64,000 nt of DNA from Saccharopolyspora gloriosae (GCF_014203325.1 NZ_JACHIV010000001.1:6263501-6327500), one strand, 5' to 3'. Counted from the stretch's first letter, positions 7,970-17,030 are shown. The notes: a model not told the origin generated them from the letters alone. Made by a program: numbers and translations.

Positions 7970-9658
7970 TCACCCGGTGACGCTGACCCCGGCGAACTCC
8001 TCAGCGGTCAGCGGCGAGGGGACCAGGCCCTGCACCCGCTCGCTGACCACGATCGCCGGCGGCGAGTGCGACAGCGGCACGGCGGGCAGGTAGTCGCTGA
8101 GCAGCTTGCGGTTGACCTCCTGGTAGAGCGCCTCGCGGCGCGCGTCGTCGGGTTCCGCGTCGGCGGTCCGCAGCTCCGTCGCGAGCTGCTCGCCCCACGG
8201 GGACGCCGCGGTGTAGAAGCGGTTGTCCGGGGTGCCGAAGAACGTGCCGATGAAGTTGTCCGGCGTGTTGTAGTCGCCGGTCCAGCCCAGCAGGAACACG
8301 TCGGCGCGGGCGTTGTCCACGTCGTCGATGTAGCCGCCGTTCCACGGCTTGCTCACCGCGTTCACCGTGATCCCGGCTTCGCGGAGGTCCTCGGCGAGCG
8401 CGTTGAAGATGCCCTGCGGGTCCGGCATGTACGGCCGGGTGACCTCGGCGGGCCAGTAGAAGTTCAACGTCAGGTCCGACGCCCCCGCCTCGGCGAGCAG
8501 CTGCTTGGCTCGTGCCGGGTCGTGCGGGTACTGCTGCACGTCGTCGGCGTAGCCGTCGACGGTGTCCGGGTAGAACTCCTTCGCGACCTCGGCGCCTTCC
8601 GGCAGGTTCGCCTTGACCAGGTTCTCCCGGTCCACCGCGTGCGCCAGCGCCTGGCGGACCCGCAGGTCCCGCAGCGCCGGGTTGTTCTTCTGCGTGATGC
8701 CCAGGTACATGATGTTGAACGGGTCGCGGACCTCGACCTTGTTTCCCGCGTCGCGCAACGCCTTCAGGTCGGCGGCGTTGGGGAAGTCGTAGGCGTCGAT
8801 GCCGCCGGATTCGAGTTCCTGCTTGCGCGTCGTCTCGTCCGGGATGATCCGGAACGTGAGGTCGTTGAGCTTGGCCTTCTCGCCCCAGTACTCGTCGTTG
8901 CGCTCCAACCGGATCGCGGCGTTGCCCGAGTCGTAGGAGGCGAACTTGAACGGCCCGGTGCCCGTGGGGTGCGCGCTGGCGTACTCGGGGTAGGCGAAGC
9001 TGTCGCCCACGGCCCGCACGTCGTTGGCCTTGTAGCGCTCCATCGCCGTCGGCGACTGCATGCTGAACGACGGAAGTCCCAGCAGGTCGGGGAACTTCGA
9101 GGTCGCGCGCGTCAGGTGCACCGTGGCGGTGGTGGCGTCCGGGGACTCGCACGACGCGTACAGCGAAGGCTTCGCGCCGTCGGAGAAGCCGCCGAAGTTC
9201 TCGATCCAGTAGTACGACAGCGCGTTGTTCTGGCCCGCGCCGGTCTGGTCGTACCAGCGCTCGAAGTTCTTGCAGACGGCCTCGCCGTTGAAGTCGGTGC
9301 CGTCGTGGAACTTCACGCCCTGGCGCAGGTGGAACGTCCAGGTCTTGCCGTCGGGGCTGTGCTCCCAGCGCTCCGCGAGTTCGGGTTCGACGTCCGCGGT
9401 GCCCTCCTTGAACCCGACGAGACCCTCCATGATCTGGCGGGTCACCCGGAACGTCTCCCCGTCGGACGCGTAGAACGGGTCGAAGAGGTCCGGGGCGCCG
9501 GCGGCGCCGAAGGTGAGGCTGCCGCCTTCACCACCGCCTTCGCCGCGCTGCGATTCGGCGCATCCTGCCGCTGCGACCGCTAATGCGCAGGTGAATCCCA
9601 CTACGGCGGTCCGACGCCGGACGCTGGTCGAACGGAGCGGCCTCGACGGAGCTCTCAT
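7970..9658 (-). CDS. Peptide ABC transporter substrate-binding lipoprotein (SBP family 5)
   Basis: A 562-residue extracytoplasmic binding protein. The signal peptide ends in lipobox AAGC with the lipidated Cys at about residue 33, followed by a Gly/Ser-rich tether. Family 5 hallmarks include 'AERWEHSPDGKTWTFHLRQG' and 'VKFHDGTDFNGEAV'. ATG at 9658 has a GAGGTG ribosome site five bases upstream. It is the first gene of the importer operon, and the promoter should lie in the preceding gap. It captures peptides or related solutes outside the membrane. The exact ligand is unknown. Confidence 0.92.
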   Translation of the reverse strand: MRAPSRPLRSTSVRRRTAVVGFTCALAVAAAGCAESQRGEGGGEGGSLTFGAAGAPDLFDPFYASDGETFRVTRQIMEGLVGFKEGTADVEPELAERWEHSPDGKTWTFHLRQGVKFHDGTDFNGEAVCKNFERWYDQTGAGQNNALSYYWIENFGGFSDGAKPSLYASCESPDATTATVHLTRATSKFPDLLGLPSFSMQSPTAMERYKANDVRAVGDSFAYPEYASAHPTGTGPFKFASYDSGNAAIRLERNDEYWGEKAKLNDLTFRIIPDETTRKQELESGGIDAYDFPNAADLKALRDAGNKVEVRDPFNIMYLGITQKNNPALRDLRVRQALAHAVDRENLVKANLPEGAEVAKEFYPDTVDGYADDVQQYPHDPARAKQLLAEAGASDLTLNFYWPAEVTRPYMPDPQGIFNALAEDLREAGITVNAVSKPWNGGYIDDVDNARADVFLLGWTGDYNTPDNFIGTFFGTPDNRFYTAASPWGEQLATELRTADAEPDDARREALYQEVNRKLLSDYLPAVPLSHSPPAIVVSERVQGLVPSPLTAEEFAGVSVTG

Positions 9659-10015
9659 CTAAGCACCTCGATGTGTCTCAAGTCTCACATTGTCGAGAAC
9701 AGTAGTCCGCCGCGCCGCCCCTTTGGAGTAGTTGAGGTTACGATCTCGCTACTCGCGCGGGCTTCGCGCACTTCTTTTTCCCGCGAGTTCCCGAAATACT
9801 GGGAATTCGGCCGCCGCTCTCGCAGCGCGTCCTCATTTCGGACCGATCACGTCCGCTGACCTCGAAAGATCCTCGATGACCCCGGCAGATGATCCGAGGA
9901 CGATCAATTAACCCGGACGGCGCAACGAATTGTGGACCGTTCACCTGAACCGCGATGCTCGGCGAGAAGCCGGAAACGAGCACCGGCGAAGATCGAATTG
10001 CGTCCCGTCGCGGGA
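9659..10015. other. Gap upstream of the peptide importer operon
   Basis: About 357 bases without a convincing gene. It separates the minus-strand P-loop kinase (stop at 10016) from the minus-strand importer operon (start at 9658), so it should contain the importer promoter. No clear -35/-10 pair, operator or hairpin was recognised. Base composition is slightly less GC-rich than the flanking genes. Confidence 0.5.
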
Positions 10016-10594
10016 TCAGCCCGGCGGACGGGCGTGGACGTCGGCGCGGGCTCGGGTGCCGTCCGCGGCGAACCACTCGCGCTCGAAGCGCTGCCAGCGG
10101 CGCAGTTCACGACGGGAACCTTCACCGTCGCGGGCCACGGCGCGCTCCAGCCGCAGCGACTCCGCCGCCTCCACCCAGACCGCCGTGGACAGATCGGGTG
10201 CTACCTCAGCGCGAGCAGCGGAAACCCCTTCCAGCACCAGGATTCGCGGCACCGCCACCTCGACGCGAGCCCCGAGCACCGGCCGCCCGCCCGGCCACTC
10301 CGTGCGCCGGTAGCTCCCGGCGCGCCCCGCCCGCAGCGGTTCGAGCACGCCGTCCCGCAACCGGGGCCACCACTGCACGGGCTCGTCCCACGTGGCGAAG
10401 TCATCGGTGCGGATCAGCCGCACCCGGCCGGATTCGGCGCCGCCGTCCAGGCGGGCCACCAGCAGGTCGGCGAACGTGGACTTGCCGGAACCCGACGGCC
10501 CGTCCACCGCCACGAGCCGCACCCCGCCGAGCCGGGCCGGAGCCGCCCGGGCGTGCTCGGCCGCCGCGACGACGGCCGCCGCGAAGTCGCTCAT
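10016..10594 (-). CDS. Uridine-kinase-like P-loop NTPase
   Basis: A 192-residue protein with Walker A GPSGSGKST at about residues 32-40, then 'LIRTDDFATWDEPVQWWPRL', the DD-F acceptor-site strand seen in uridine kinase/phosphoribulokinase-like enzymes. 'PRILVLEGVSAARAEV' is a typical third strand. It probably phosphorylates a nucleoside or similar small molecule. The family is an actinobacterial kinase group without a firm substrate. The start at 10594 ('MSDFAAAVV') fits the domain better than the upstream start at 10615. A strong hairpin separates it from recR. Confidence 0.75.
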   Translation of the reverse strand: MSDFAAAVVAAAEHARAAPARLGGVRLVAVDGPSGSGKSTFADLLVARLDGGAESGRVRLIRTDDFATWDEPVQWWPRLRDGVLEPLRAGRAGSYRRTEWPGGRPVLGARVEVAVPRILVLEGVSAARAEVAPDLSTAVWVEAAESLRLERAVARDGEGSRRELRRWQRFEREWFAADGTRARADVHARPPG

Positions 10595-10614
10595 CGCGCA
10601 CCACGCGGCGAGCA

Positions 10615-10647
10615 CCGCGCGGGCGGGCGCACGTCCCGCCCGCGCGG
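10615..10647 (-). terminator. Hairpin terminator after recR
   Basis: A perfect 13-bp stem, CCGCGCGGGCGGG at 10615-10627 pairing with 10635-10647, with a 7-base loop. It lies 3 bases beyond the recR stop on the minus strand. There is no U-tract, as is common in high-GC actinobacteria. Confidence 0.7.
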
Positions 10648-10649
10648 GC

Positions 10650-11246
10650 TCACATCGACCGGCGCCCCGACAGGGCGCGCCCCAGCGTCAGCTCGTCCGC
10701 GAACTCCAGGTCACCGCCCATCGGGAGCCCCGAAGCCAGTCGCGTCACGTTCAAACCGGGGAAGTCCCGCAGCATCCGCACCAGGTACGTCGCCGTGGCC
10801 TCCCCCTCGGTGTTCGGGTCCGTCGCGATGATCACCTCGGTGATCTCGTCGGTGCCGATGCGCGTCAGCAGCTGCCGCACCCGGAGCTGGTCCGGCCCGA
10901 TTCCCGACAACGGATCCAGCGCCCCGCCGAGCACGTGGTAGCGGCCCTTGAACTCGCGGGTGCGCTCCACCGCGAGCACGTCCTTGGGCTCCTCCACCAC
11001 GCACACCAACGACACGTCGCGGCGCGCGTCCTGGCAGATCCGGCACTTCTCCTGCTCGGAGACGTTGCCGCAGACCTCGCAGAACATCACGCCTTCCTTG
11101 ACCTTCTGCAGCACCTCCTGCAGCCGGGTCACGTCCGCCGGTTCCGCCGCCAGCAGGTGGAAGGCGAGGCGCTGGGCGCTCTTCGGACCGATGCCGGGCA
11201 GCCTGCCCAGCTCGTCGATCAAGTCCTGGACCGGACCTTCGTACAC
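10650..11246 (-). CDS. recR: Recombination mediator RecR
   Basis: A 198-residue protein of standard RecR length. It has an N-terminal HhH segment ('[17 protein letters not shown]'), a four-cysteine zinc finger ('[16 protein letters not shown]') and a Toprim domain ('[15 protein letters not shown]', later '[15 protein letters not shown]'). With RecF and RecO it loads RecA at gaps. It lies directly downstream of ybaB on the same strand with a 13-base gap, the conserved ybaB-recR pair, and probably shares its promoter. Confidence 0.97.
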   Translation of the reverse strand: MYEGPVQDLIDELGRLPGIGPKSAQRLAFHLLAAEPADVTRLQEVLQKVKEGVMFCEVCGNVSEQEKCRICQDARRDVSLVCVVEEPKDVLAVERTREFKGRYHVLGGALDPLSGIGPDQLRVRQLLTRIGTDEITEVIIATDPNTEGEATATYLVRMLRDFPGLNVTRLASGLPMGGDLEFADELTLGRALSGRRSM

Positions 11247-11259
11247 TGTGGACGCTCCG

Positions 11260-11607
11260 TCACATGCCGGGCAGGCCGAGGCCGCCCAGTCCCTGACCGC
11301 CCAGCGCGCCGGTCACCGGACCCATCTTCTCGGCCTGCAGCTCCTGCGCCGCGCGGTTCGCGTCGCGCACCGCGGCCACCACCAGGTCCGAGAGGGTCTC
11401 GGTGTCCTCGGGGTCGGCGGCCTTCGGGTCGATGTCGACCGACTTCAGCTCGCCCGTGCCGCTGACGACCGCCGTCACCAGGCCGCCGCCCGCGGTGCCG
11501 GTGGCCTCCGCGTCGGCGAGTTCCTGCTGCGCGGTCATCAGCTGCTGCTGCATCTGCTGCGCCTGTTCCATGATCTGCTGCATGTTCGGCTGGCCACCCG
11601 GTTGCAC
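11260..11607 (-). CDS. ybaB: YbaB/EbfC nucleoid-associated protein
   Basis: A 115-residue DNA-binding protein. The GTG at 11607 is chosen because GGGAGG precedes it by about eight bases. The internal ATG at 11583 ('[14 protein letters not shown]') is the alternative. A Gln/Met-rich N-terminal helix is followed by the EbfC core ('[14 protein letters not shown]', '[14 protein letters not shown]') and a Gly-rich tail. The homodimer coats DNA and is normally co-transcribed with recR, as here. Its upstream region holds four 47-bp palindromic repeats. Confidence 0.95.
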   Translation of the reverse strand: MQPGGQPNMQQIMEQAQQMQQQLMTAQQELADAEATGTAGGGLVTAVVSGTGELKSVDIDPKAADPEDTETLSDLVVAAVRDANRAAQELQAEKMGPVTGALGGQGLGGLGLPGM

Positions 11608-11803
11608 CGTGGTCCTCCCAGAGCTGTTCTTGGTCACCGCTGGAGTTCGCCGCGTGGCGTTCGCACCCGGCGTTCCGGTCGCGTGACCGGTCCGAACCCA
11701 GCGTGGGCACGTGCCCGAACCGGGCACACCACCAGGGTAGTCGTGCCCCGCCGCCACCCGGCGCAACCACCCAGCATGTCCCCCACGCCGCCCACCGACC
11801 GCG

Positions 11804-12141
11804 GTGAACGGACCGCTTGTCCAACGGGATCGGACGAACGGGCCGTTCACCGCACCACGCACCCTGCACCTCGGAGATGCAGTGAACGGACCGTCCGTCC
11901 AACGGGATTGGGCGAACGGTCCGTTCACCCGGACCCGCAGCCCGGGGCGACGGCTCGGTTGAGCTTCCGAGGCCCTGGCAGGGGTGGAGTGAACGGACCG
12001 CTTGTCCAACGGGATCGGACGAACGGGCCGTTCACTCGAAACCGGCGCGGCCCCAGCGGACGGCACCTCCGCGTCGTGGTGTGGAGCGGATGGGGTGAAC
12101 GGACCGTTCGTCCAACGGGATTGGGCAAGCGGTCCGTTCAC
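11804..12141. repeat. Array 1: four 47-bp palindromic repeats
   Basis: Four units of exactly 47 bases occupy 11804-11850, 11882-11928, 11989-12035 and 12095-12141, separated by 31, 60 and 59 bases. Each has two 21-base arms around a 5-base centre. The left arm is close to GTGAACGGACCGTTCGTCC plus AA and the right arm is its near inverse. Each arm contains the smaller palindrome GAACGG-N-CCGTTC. The centre reads CGGGA on the plus strand in all four. Units 1 and 3 carry CGCTTGTCC in the left arm, and unit 4 has GCAAGCGG in the right arm. They fill the divergent gap between ybaB and the S9 peptidase gene. Confidence 0.95.
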
Positions 12142-12287
12142 TCACGGGGCCGTGCGCTGCCGGTTCCGCTGCGCGCCGGAATCCGCCATCGGGATGCCGA
12201 GGCGCCGCCGACCACCGTAACGATCGAGGTGTTGATCATCACCTACCGGTCGATCACCGCGGCGGGTGTGCGTGACAAGGTGAGCGC

Positions 12288-14093
12288 ATGGCGGTGGACA
12301 TGGTGCGGTTGCTGGAACTGGCGAGCTGGCGGGCGTTCGACGTGGACGAGGCGGGACGAGTGCTCGCCGGGTCAGACGAATCGGGCTCCACCCAGCTCGT
12401 GGAGCTGTCCCCGAACGGCCGCGTCACGGCGCTCACCGCCCTGTCCGGTGCCGTCACCGGCCGCTACCTGCCCGGTGAGCGGGCGGCGATCATCCAGCAC
12501 GACACCGGCGGCAACGAACGCGGCCAGCTCTCCCTGATGCGCCTGGACCGCCGCCGCACCCGGCCCGCCGAACTCGGCGACCTCCAGCCGCTGGTGCGCG
12601 ACCCGAGGTACGTCCACCGGCTGCTCGACGTGCTGCCCGGCCGGCTCGTGTACTCCACGAACAGGCGCAACGGGGTCGACTTCGACGTCGTCATCCGCAG
12701 CGCCGTCACCGGCGAGGAAATCGTCGTCTACGACGGCGGCGGCATGGTGCAGGAGGTCGTCGCCTCCCCCGACAGCCACTACCTGGCGCTGACGCTGCCC
12801 GGCGCGCAACCGATGTCCGACCGGATCCTGCTGGTCGACACGATGCCCGCCACCGCCGACGAGCGGTTCCGGCCCCTCACCGGCCTCGGCGAGCACACCC
12901 GCAGCACCCACATCCGCTGGCTGCCCGACGACTCCGGGCTGATCGTGAGCACCAACGCCGACCGGGACCGCACCGGTGTCGCCCGCCTCGACGCGCGCAC
13001 CGGGCAGCGCACGTGGCTGGTGACCTCCGAGGAGCACGACCTGCTGGGCTGGTTGTCCCCGGACGGGCGCACGCTGCTGGTGCAGACCAACGAGGACGGC
13101 GCCGCGAGGCTCGCGCTGCACGACGCGCGGACCGGGGAGCTGCGCCGCTCGGTGCCGCTGCCCGGCGACGGGTGGTGTTCGTTCCCGCTGCCCGCACCGG
13201 TGTGGTCGCCGGATTCGCGGCTCATCGCCCTCTCGTTCAGCTCGCCGGAGGTGCCCGGCGACGTGCTGGTGATCGACGCCGAGCAGGAGGCGCCGCCGAT
13301 CACGATGACCGACTCCGCCGCCGCGCTCGCCGGTGAACGGCTCGCGACGCCGACCGCGCACCGGGTGCCCGGCGCCGAGGTGCCCTGCTTCGTCTACGAA
13401 CCCGCCGAGCCGACCGGCTCCTCCGTGCTGATGATCCACGGCGGCCCGGAAGGCCAATCGGTGCGCACGTTCAACCCCGTCGTGCAAGGACTCGCCGCGC
13501 AAGGGCACACCGTGCTGGTGCCGAACGTGCGCGGCTCCACCGGCTACGGCAAGAGCTGGTACAGCGCCGACGACGGGCGCAAGCGGCTGGACTCGGTGCA
13601 GGACTTGGCGGCGTTGCACGAGTGGCTCCCGCAACTCGGCCTCGACCCGGCCCGGTCGGCGTTGTGGGGCGGTTCGTACGGCGGGTACATGGTGCTGGCG
13701 GGCCTGGCCTTCCAGCCGCGGCGGTGGGCGGCCGGGGTCGACATCGTGGGCATCTCGTCGCTGGTGACGTTCCTGGAGAACACCTCGCCGTACCGTCGGG
13801 CGCACCGGGAGCGGGAGTACGGATCGCTGGCCGACGACGCCGATTTCCTGCGCGAGGCGTCGCCGCTGACGCACGTGGACGAGATCTCCGCGCCGCTGTT
13901 CGTGATCCACGGGGCGAACGACCCGCGGGTGCCGCTGTCGGAGGCGGAGCAGCTCGCGGAGGCGGTGCGCCGCAACGGCGTCGAGTGCGAACTGCTCGTG
14001 TTCGACGACGAGGGCCACGGCTTGGCGAAGCGCTCCAACCGCTTGAACGCCTACCCCCGCGCCCTGGCGTTCCTCACCCGCCACCTCATCTGA
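12288..14093 (+). CDS. S9-family prolyl oligopeptidase-like serine peptidase
   Basis: A 601-residue cytosolic protein with no signal peptide. Residues about 1-340 look like a beta-propeller with repeated 'SPDG/SPDS' turns. The C-terminal alpha/beta-hydrolase domain carries the triad: Ser463 in GGSYGGY, Asp545 in 'ANDPRVP' and His577 in 'DEGHGL'. 'VLMIHGGPEGQ' supplies the oxyanion region. Such acylaminoacyl/prolyl oligopeptidases cut short peptides. The gene runs opposite to ybaB-recR and dnaX and is flanked on both sides by 47-bp repeat arrays, which sets it apart as a module. ATG at 12288 is followed by a second Met at codon 5. Confidence 0.92.
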   Translation: MAVDMVRLLELASWRAFDVDEAGRVLAGSDESGSTQLVELSPNGRVTALTALSGAVTGRYLPGERAAIIQHDTGGNERGQLSLMRLDRRRTRPAELGDLQPLVRDPRYVHRLLDVLPGRLVYSTNRRNGVDFDVVIRSAVTGEEIVVYDGGGMVQEVVASPDSHYLALTLPGAQPMSDRILLVDTMPATADERFRPLTGLGEHTRSTHIRWLPDDSGLIVSTNADRDRTGVARLDARTGQRTWLVTSEEHDLLGWLSPDGRTLLVQTNEDGAARLALHDARTGELRRSVPLPGDGWCSFPLPAPVWSPDSRLIALSFSSPEVPGDVLVIDAEQEAPPITMTDSAAALAGERLATPTAHRVPGAEVPCFVYEPAEPTGSSVLMIHGGPEGQSVRTFNPVVQGLAAQGHTVLVPNVRGSTGYGKSWYSADDGRKRLDSVQDLAALHEWLPQLGLDPARSALWGGSYGGYMVLAGLAFQPRRWAAGVDIVGISSLVTFLENTSPYRRAHREREYGSLADDADFLREASPLTHVDEISAPLFVIHGANDPRVPLSEAEQLAEAVRRNGVECELLVFDDEGHGLAKRSNRLNAYPRALAFLTRHLI

Positions 14094-14115
14094 CCCCCGC
14101 GCGCCCACTCCCGGA

Positions 14116-14529
14116 GTGAACGGCCCGTTCGTCCCATCCCGTTGGACGAACGGTCCGTTGCCCTGCCCAAAGCACCCTCCCGACGCAGACCCGATGAGAG
14201 TGAACGGACCGTTCGCCCAATCCCATTGGACGAACAGGCCGTTCACCCCGCCCAGAGCACTCGCCCGCGCCGTCGGGACCCACTGGTGCGTGAGTGAACG
14301 GACCGTTCGCCCAAACCCGTTGGACAAGCGGCCCGTTCACTCCGTCGACCTTGAGCCGCGCCGGAACGCCGATCGCGGCGGCAGCGCCTCGGTTCGGAGT
14401 GAACGGACCCTTCGCCCAATCCCGTTGGACGAACAGGCCGTTCACCCTGCCCAAAGCCCGTCCCGACGCAGACCCGATGAGAGTGAACGGCCTGTTCGTC
14501 CAATCCCGTTGGACGAACGGGCCGTTCAC
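14116..14529. repeat. Array 2: five 47-bp palindromic repeats
   Basis: Five units of 47 bases lie at 14116-14162, 14200-14246, 14294-14340, 14399-14445 and 14483-14529. They share arms with array 1, but the centre reads TCCCG (or TCCCA/ACCCG) on the plus strand, so the array is inverted relative to array 1. The first unit has lost its terminal TTCAC. The 37-base spacers after units 1 and 4 are nearly identical (both end CGACGCAGACCCGATGAGA), showing that unit plus spacer (84 bases) was duplicated. The array lies between the convergent S9 peptidase and dnaX genes. Confidence 0.95.
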
Positions 14530-14586
14530 TCAGTCGCGAGCGTGGTGGCGGCGGTGTGCTCGGGAGCTGCGGTTCCGCGCACGAGA

Positions 14587-14620
14587 AACGGCGCACGCCC
14601 GGATCCGGGCGTGCGCCGTT
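14587..14620. terminator. Perfect 34-base palindrome, bidirectional terminator
   Basis: AACGGCGCACGCCCGGA and its exact inverse form a palindrome at 14587-14620, followed on the plus strand by TTCTTCTTG. It lies 28 bases past the dnaX stop and beyond array 2, so it can end transcription from both convergent genes. Confidence 0.75.
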
Positions 14621-14648
14621 CTTCTTGCTGCTGCGGGATGTGCCCCGG

Positions 14649-17030
14649 TCAGTCGTCGATCTTGCGGGCGCCGAGTTCGGCGGCGAAGAGCTCGACGGCC
14701 TCCTCCTCGCGGTCGCGGCGCGGAGCCGCTTCGGCCTCCGAGGCCGGGGAGGAGCCCGCGATCATGGCTTCCTCGTCCTCGTCGTCCGGCGGCGGTGCGG
14801 GCGGGAGGGCGTCTTCCGGTGGCGGCTCGTCGTCCGGCGGCGGCTCCGGCGGCGGCGGGATGTCGTCGGAAGACGACCGCGCACGGCCGTTGGCCCCGGA
14901 CGGCCGCGCGGGGCGCTCCGGGGCGGATTTGCGCTGGCCACCGTTGCCGGAGTCCGGCGCGGGCTGCTGCGCCTGCGCTTGCTGCCGGGCGGCGCTCGGG
15001 CGGCTGTAGGTCGGCGGAGCGGCGGGCGGCGGCGGTTCCTTCTTCGCACCGTTGCCGGCCGAGCCCGCACCGGCGGGGCGCTGCGGAGCGGGCGCGGACC
15101 CTGCTTCGACGCACCGCACCTCGTAGTCCGGCCCCGCGCCGAGCACCTCGCTCATCGCCTCGCGCACGAAGTCGATGCGGCGCTGCTGCGCGAACTGCTT
15201 CACCAACCCGGAGGTGGGCATCGTCAGCACCAGCGCGCCGTCGACGTAGTCGTGCACCGTGGCGTTGAGCAGCAACGCCTGCGTCGGCCGATTGCGCTGC
15301 GCCACGGCCCGCAGCAGGTCCGCCCACACCCGGCGCACGTCGGCGGCGCCGAAGCCTGCGGAGTGCGCGGCGCCCGGTTCGGCGACGGCGGGCTCGGACG
15401 GTTCGGACTGCGGGGGCGCGGCAGCGGGGCGAGCCGGTTCCTGCGACGCGGCGGGAGCGCTCGGGCGTCGATCCGCGTCGCCGTTCGCGGCGGGCGCCGG
15501 GGCGGCGGGCTGTTCAGCGGGAGCGGCGGGTTGCTGCTGCGCGACCGGCTGCTCGGGCTCCGGTTCGCGCTGCTCGTTCGCGGGCCGCTGCTCGGCCGCC
15601 GGCCGTTCGACCGCAGGCCGTTGCTCGGCGGGCTGCTCGGCGGCGGGCCGCTGCTCGGCGGCGGGTTCGCTCGCGGCCTTCGGCGCGGCGGCCGGCGCCT
15701 GCCGGTCCGCGCCGTCGGAGCCGCCGGACGCCTGCCGGTCGCTGGGCCGCTGGAACACCCGCCGACCACCTGCCGGAGCCGCCTCCGCAGCGGGAGCGGC
15801 AGTGGCAGCGGGAGCGGGAGCGGGAGCCGAGGGAGCAGCGCCGGATTCGGCCGGAGCCGCCGGGGGCGCCAGCGTCATCCGCCGCTCGACCTGCTCGACG
15901 CGTTGCAGCAGCGCGCTTTCCGCCTCGGACACGGCGGGCAGCATCATCCGAGCGCACAGCAGTTCCAGCAGCAACCGAGGAGCGGTCGCCCCGCGCATGT
16001 CCTGCAGCCCGGTGTGCACGATCTCCGCGTACCGGGACAGCGTGGCCGCGCCGAGCTGCTCGGTCTGGCTCTGCATCTTGGTGAGCTCGTCGCCCGCCGT
16101 GTCGATGAGCCCGCGGGTGCCCGCGTCGGGCACGGCGTGCAGCAGCACGAGGTCGCGGAGCCGGTCGAGCAGGTCGGCGGCGAAGCGGCGCGGGTCGTGC
16201 CCGGCTTCGACGAGCTTGTCCACGGTGCCGTACACCGATCCGCCGTCGCCTGCGGCGAGCGCGTCGACCATGTCGTCGATCAGCGCCACGTCGGTGACGC
16301 CGAGCAGCGCCACGGCCCGCTCGTAGGTGACGCCTTCGTCCCCGGCCCCGGCGAGCAGCTGGTCGAGCACGCTGAGCGTGTCGCGCGCCGAGCCGCCGCC
16401 CGCGCGGATCACCAGCGGGTACACGGCCGGTTCGACCTGCACGCCTTCGTCGCCGCAGATGCGTTCGAGCAGGTCGCGCATGACGCCGGGCGGCATCAGC
16501 CGGAACGGGTAGTGGTGCGTCCGGGACCGGATGGTGGTGAGCACCTTGTCCGGTTCGGTCGTGGCGAACACGAAGATGAGGTGTTCCGGAGGTTCCTCGA
16601 CGATCTTCAGCAGGGCGTTGAAGCCCTGCGTGGTGACCATGTGGGCCTCGTCGATGATGAAGATCCGGTACCGCGACTGGGCGGGCGCGAAGAACGCCCG
16701 ATCGCGCAGTTCGCGGGTGTCGTCGACGCCACCGTGGCTGGCCGCGTCGAGTTCCACGACGTCGACGCTGCCGGACCCTTCCGGGGCCAGCGCCACGCAC
16801 GAGTCGCACTCACCGCACGGGTCCGGCGTCGGGCCTTGGGCGCAGTTCAACGACCGGGCGAGGATGCGCGCGCTGGAGGTCTTGCCGCAGCCGCGAGGCC
16901 CGGAGAACAGGTAAGCGTGGTTGATGCGCTGCGCCGACAGTGCGGTGCGCAGCGGTTCGGTGACGTGCTCTTGGCCGACGACCTCTGCGAAGGTCGCCGG
17001 ACGGTACTTGCGGTAGAGGGCGAGCGCCAC
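14649..17030 (-). CDS. dnaX: DNA polymerase III subunit gamma/tau
   Basis: A 793-residue clamp-loader ATPase. The GTG at 17030 gives 'MALALYRKYRPATFAEVVGQ', the conserved DnaX start. Walker A GPRGCGKT lies at about 44-51, zinc cysteines at about 63, 72, 75 and 78, DEAH at 127-130 and 'TTEPDKVLTTIRSR' (sensor/arginine region) further on. Domain III follows to about residue 370. Then comes a roughly 180-residue Ala/Pro/Glu/Gln-rich linker, a tau-like domain ('GFGAADVRRVWADLLRAVAQ') and another Pro-rich acidic tail. The linker is low-complexity, as in other actinobacteria. It lies just downstream of the SRP RNA gene. Confidence 0.97.
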   Translation of the reverse strand: MALALYRKYRPATFAEVVGQEHVTEPLRTALSAQRINHAYLFSGPRGCGKTSSARILARSLNCAQGPTPDPCGECDSCVALAPEGSGSVDVVELDAASHGGVDDTRELRDRAFFAPAQSRYRIFIIDEAHMVTTQGFNALLKIVEEPPEHLIFVFATTEPDKVLTTIRSRTHHYPFRLMPPGVMRDLLERICGDEGVQVEPAVYPLVIRAGGGSARDTLSVLDQLLAGAGDEGVTYERAVALLGVTDVALIDDMVDALAAGDGGSVYGTVDKLVEAGHDPRRFAADLLDRLRDLVLLHAVPDAGTRGLIDTAGDELTKMQSQTEQLGAATLSRYAEIVHTGLQDMRGATAPRLLLELLCARMMLPAVSEAESALLQRVEQVERRMTLAPPAAPAESGAAPSAPAPAPAATAAPAAEAAPAGGRRVFQRPSDRQASGGSDGADRQAPAAAPKAASEPAAEQRPAAEQPAEQRPAVERPAAEQRPANEQREPEPEQPVAQQQPAAPAEQPAAPAPAANGDADRRPSAPAASQEPARPAAAPPQSEPSEPAVAEPGAAHSAGFGAADVRRVWADLLRAVAQRNRPTQALLLNATVHDYVDGALVLTMPTSGLVKQFAQQRRIDFVREAMSEVLGAGPDYEVRCVEAGSAPAPQRPAGAGSAGNGAKKEPPPPAAPPTYSRPSAARQQAQAQQPAPDSGNGGQRKSAPERPARPSGANGRARSSSDDIPPPPEPPPDDEPPPEDALPPAPPPDDEDEEAMIAGSSPASEAEAAPRRDREEEAVELFAAELGARKIDD

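Noticed and set aside
11225-12141. Long open frames through the repeat arrays giving proteins with recurrent NGPF/RSVH motifs
   Set aside because: They come from translating the palindromes and overlap ybaB and recR. They lack ribosome sites and change frame character at each repeat.
11804-14529. CRISPR array (47-base repeats with 31-60-base spacers)
   Set aside because: Repeats are near-perfect hairpins over their full length, spacer lengths vary widely, two spacers are copies of each other, arrays flank an unrelated gene in opposite orientations, and no cas gene is present in the window.
14649-17030. Programmed frameshift site in dnaX producing gamma
   Set aside because: No slippery A- or T-run followed by a hairpin was seen near the end of domain III. 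The high-GC gene reads as one tau-like product.
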